In this document: piece after piece, positions 16,906 to 18,776 of the stretch
Position numbering within the stretch: position 1 is the stretch's first letter
Layout of the letters: each line of letters starts with the position of its first letter
Source of the DNA: Gemmatimonadota bacterium
Lineage (GTDB): Bacteria; Latescibacterota; UBA2968; UBA8231
Length of the DNA: 18,776 bases
NCBI GenBank assembly: GCA_026706505.1
Contig: JAPOYQ010000648.1
Location: 1-18,776 of the forward strand
Direction of reading: 5' to 3'
Program-made: the position numbers and the translations under genes
The notes under the pieces: generated by a model
Database searches by the model: none
What the model saw: only the letters and a program-made list of their open reading frames with translations
Told to the model about the DNA's origin: nothing

Positions 16906-18042
16906 ATGAGCAAACTCAAAGTAGGCATGATCGGCGGCGGCGGCCCCGATTCCTTTTTCGGCATGGTCCACAACCGCGCCATCGCGCTCGACGCCAGCCG
17001 CGAATTAGTTGCCGGCGCGCTGCGCTCCAGTCCAGAGGCGGCACTGCGCGCTGCCGACGACTACGGCATCCAAGGTTATCCCACCTATCAGGCCCTGTTA
17101 GAGGCGGTGCAAAGCGGCGAGCAAGCTCTCGATTACGTCACCATCGTCACGCCCAACTTCGCCCACTACGAGCCGGCCAAAGTCTTCTTGCAGGCCGGCA
17201 TCCCCGTGCTCTGCGAAAAGCCCATCACCATGACAGTGGCCGAAGCCGAAGACTTGGCGCAAATCATCGAGCGCCAGCAAGTGCCCTTTGTGTTGGCCCA
17301 TACCTATACGGGCCATCCCATGATGATGCTGGCCAAGGAAATGATCCAAAGCGGCGAAATCGGCCAAGTCCGCAAGGTAGATTCCTGGTACCATCAGGGC
17401 TGGCTGGCCACGGCACTGGAACAGACCGGCCAGCAGCAGGCGTCTTGGCGCACCGATCCCGAGCGCACGGGCATTTCCAATTGCGGCGGCGACATTGGCA
17501 CGCACGCCTTTATCTCCGCGACTTGGGTGACCGGGCTGGCCGTTGAGCGAGTCTCAGCGCGGCTCAACACCTTTGTCGAAGGCCGCGTACTAGACGACGA
17601 TTTCAACGTGATCGGCGAGTTGGAAAACGGCGGCACCGCGCTGATCACAGCCACGCAGATCGCGGTTGGCTACCGCAATGACAACGGCTTCCGCGTCTTC
17701 GGTACCACAGGCTCTATCGAATGGCATCAGGAGCGGGCCGAATGCCTACTAGTGCGCCACGGCGATGGCCGCGACATTACCTACTGGACTGGCGCTGAAT
17801 TCGACCTGCCCGCGTCGGTCTCCTCGTACTTGCGGGTGCCCTCGGGGCATCACGAAGACTTCTTCCCAGCCCTCGCCAACCTCCACACTACCATCGAGCG
17901 GCTCATCCGCACGAGCCGTGGTGAACGGGACGTGCCCGCAGCCTTTCCGCATCCAGGCGTGAAAGAGGGCGTCGCGGGCATGAAATTCGTCGCGGCCGCA
18001 GTAGAATCCTCCAAGAACAGCGGTGCGTGGACGCAGGTTTAA
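16906..18042 (+). CDS. Gfo/Idh/MocA family NAD(P)-dependent oxidoreductase
   Basis: The 378-residue protein has an N-terminal Rossmann fold (KVGMIGGGGPDSFFGMVHNRA) and the family's EKP motif at 104-106 in VLCEKPITMTVAEAE, where Lys105 is the likely catalytic residue. GGDIGTHAF supplies Asp196 and His200, the second conserved pair. The C-terminal domain is the usual beta-sheet substrate domain. Members oxidise or reduce cyclic polyols and sugars such as inositols, gluconate-type sugars or N-acetyl sugars, in the cytoplasm. The GGDIGTHA block and the long HQGWLATALEQTGQQQASW insertion resemble a subgroup common in Planctomycetes and related environmental bacteria. No sugar transporter or isomerase is adjacent, so the substrate cannot be given. 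The ATG at 16906 has a strong ribosome binding site. Confidence 0.94.
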   Translation: MSKLKVGMIGGGGPDSFFGMVHNRAIALDASRELVAGALRSSPEAALRAADDYGIQGYPTYQALLEAVQSGEQALDYVTIVTPNFAHYEPAKVFLQAGIPVLCEKPITMTVAEAEDLAQIIERQQVPFVLAHTYTGHPMMMLAKEMIQSGEIGQVRKVDSWYHQGWLATALEQTGQQQASWRTDPERTGISNCGGDIGTHAFISATWVTGLAVERVSARLNTFVEGRVLDDDFNVIGELENGGTALITATQIAVGYRNDNGFRVFGTTGSIEWHQERAECLLVRHGDGRDITYWTGAEFDLPASVSSYLRVPSGHHEDFFPALANLHTTIERLIRTSRGERDVPAAFPHPGVKEGVAGMKFVAAAVESSKNSGAWTQV

Positions 18043-18114
18043 GGACACAGCGTTTCTTGAAACTATGTAGCCTCTATGTGAGTCTTTACGGATAGGAATC
18101 CACAAATCCTTTTC

Positions 18115-18120
18115 GAGGAG
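18115..18120 (+). promoter_or_regulatory. Ribosome binding site for the spondin-domain gene
   Basis: GAGGAG lies eight bases before the ATG at 18129 and supports that start. Confidence 0.7.
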
Positions 18121-18128
18121 AATTTTCC

Positions 18129-18776
18129 ATGAAACTACTTTACGCTGCCTGCATTGGGGCTGTCTTGTTCGCCGCCTGTGCAGACCGAGATCCCCTTTCA
18201 TCCACCGCCGACCCATCTACTGCATATAAGGCCGGTAAGGCGACGGACTCTTCCAATCCGATTGCCGGATTGCTTGAGCCGCGCGTGGCCGCACAATTCA
18301 CCGTGCGTATCGAAAACCTCGGCACCCTCCTCGCGCCCGGTGCATGGGTCGCCCAGCGAGGCGGAGAGCCTTTCTTTACCGACGGCCAGCCCGATCGCGG
18401 CGCGGGACTCGAAGCCCTCGCCGAAGACGGCAATCCCGCTGAACTAGCCGCGGGCCTCTACCCCAACAGCGGGATTTTCAACACGCCAGTAGGAGCCGAT
18501 AGCCCCGGACCATTGACGTTTATGGAGATGGGCAACGCCTATGAATTCACCTTCGTCGCTCGTCCAGGTGATCGGCTGTCTTTCGCCACCATGTACGTGC
18601 AATCCAACGACCTGTTCTTGTCACCCGGCGATACCGGCATTGCCCTGTTCGCCGACGATGGCCTCCCCATAAGCGGCGACATTACCGATCAGATTGGGCT
18701 GTGGGATGCAGGTACGGAAGTCAACGAGGAGCCGGGCGTGGGCGCGAATCAAGCGCCGCGTCAAGTGGCTGTCAAC
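18129..18776 (+). CDS. Spondin-domain lipoprotein, 3' end outside window
   Basis: The frame is open for 216 codons to the right edge, so the gene is truncated by the window. It starts with ATG 18129 after a good ribosome binding site. A lipoprotein-type signal (MKLLYAACIGAVLFAACADR, Cys17) leads into a short, flexible, Ser/Thr-rich linker. From about residue 53, QFTVRIENLGTLLAPGAWV, then YEFTFVARPGDRLSFATMYV with QSNDLFLSPGDTGIALF, and LWDAGTEVNEEPGVGANQAP, match the Spondin_N domain. In animals this domain occurs in F-spondins; bacterial copies are extracellular and of unknown role, possibly binding calcium or surface glycans. The protein is probably anchored on the outer membrane. An 86-base gap separates it from the dehydrogenase gene; the gap holds a small GTTTC-TT-GAAAC palindrome (18052-18063) but no clear terminator. 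Confidence 0.9.
   Translation, partial: MKLLYAACIGAVLFAACADRDPLSSTADPSTAYKAGKATDSSNPIAGLLEPRVAAQFTVRIENLGTLLAPGAWVAQRGGEPFFTDGQPDRGAGLEALAEDGNPAELAAGLYPNSGIFNTPVGADSPGPLTFMEMGNAYEFTFVARPGDRLSFATMYVQSNDLFLSPGDTGIALFADDGLPISGDITDQIGLWDAGTEVNEEPGVGANQAPRQVAVN

Noticed and set aside
16836..17546. A 236-codon plus-strand frame overlapping the Gfo/Idh/MocA gene
   Set aside because: Its product is arginine- and histidine-rich and unlike any family, while the overlapping frame encodes a clear dehydrogenase with all motifs.
1..18776. tRNA, rRNA, CRISPR array, transposase or phage attachment sites
   Set aside because: I saw no cloverleaf-like sequence, regularly spaced repeats, transposase motifs or integrase; almost all of the window is occupied by coding sequence.

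Overview
This window looks like a chromosomal segment from an uncultured Gram-negative bacterium of fairly high GC content. Several features point to an outer membrane: two predicted lipoproteins encoded side by side (a TPR protein and a LolB-like protein), a secreted M6-type metallopeptidase with a C-terminal FlgD/T9SS-like domain (NFPNPFN...GIYF), and a spondin-domain lipoprotein. This mix, plus a Gfo/Idh/MocA dehydrogenase, recalls Latescibacterota, Poribacteria and related lineages near the FCB group. That placement is a guess from gene content.

Layout. (1) Bases 3-6171, plus strand: the 3' end of a modular polyketide synthase (ER-KR-ACP, no thioesterase), then a B12-binding radical SAM protein resembling the hopanoid methylase HpnP, then an 835-residue protein that fuses a thioester reductase to a PAPS-type sulfotransferase. 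Gaps are about 20 and 40 bases and both downstream genes have good ribosome binding sites, so this reads as one operon. (2) Bases 6194-8253, minus strand: a DprE2-like reductase and a DprE1-like FAD oxidase overlapping by four bases, converging on the operon. (3) Bases 8254-8505: the only sizeable non-coding gap, 252 bases, lying between divergent genes and holding a fragment that resembles a dispersed palindromic repeat. (4) Bases 8506-18776, plus strand: glgB, a lone DppC-type permease, the TPR lipoprotein and LolB-like pair, the M6 peptidase, a Gfo/Idh/MocA dehydrogenase, and a spondin-domain lipoprotein cut by the window end.

How the genes may work together. The most interesting unit is the first operon. 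The polyketide synthase ends in an ACP with no thioesterase, so the chain needs another way off. The next-but-one gene supplies a reductive release domain, which makes an aldehyde or alcohol from an ACP thioester. Fused to it is a sulfotransferase that could sulfate the new hydroxyl. The radical SAM enzyme could methylate or cross-link an unactivated carbon of the chain. The inferred product is a branched or otherwise modified alkyl sulfate, perhaps a membrane lipid or surfactant. The individual domains are visible in the sequence; the pathway is inference. DprE1/DprE2 together epimerise a polyprenyl-phosphoryl ribose to arabinose in mycobacteria and may supply a pentose for a cell-surface glycan here. 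The rest looks like ordinary housekeeping and envelope functions.
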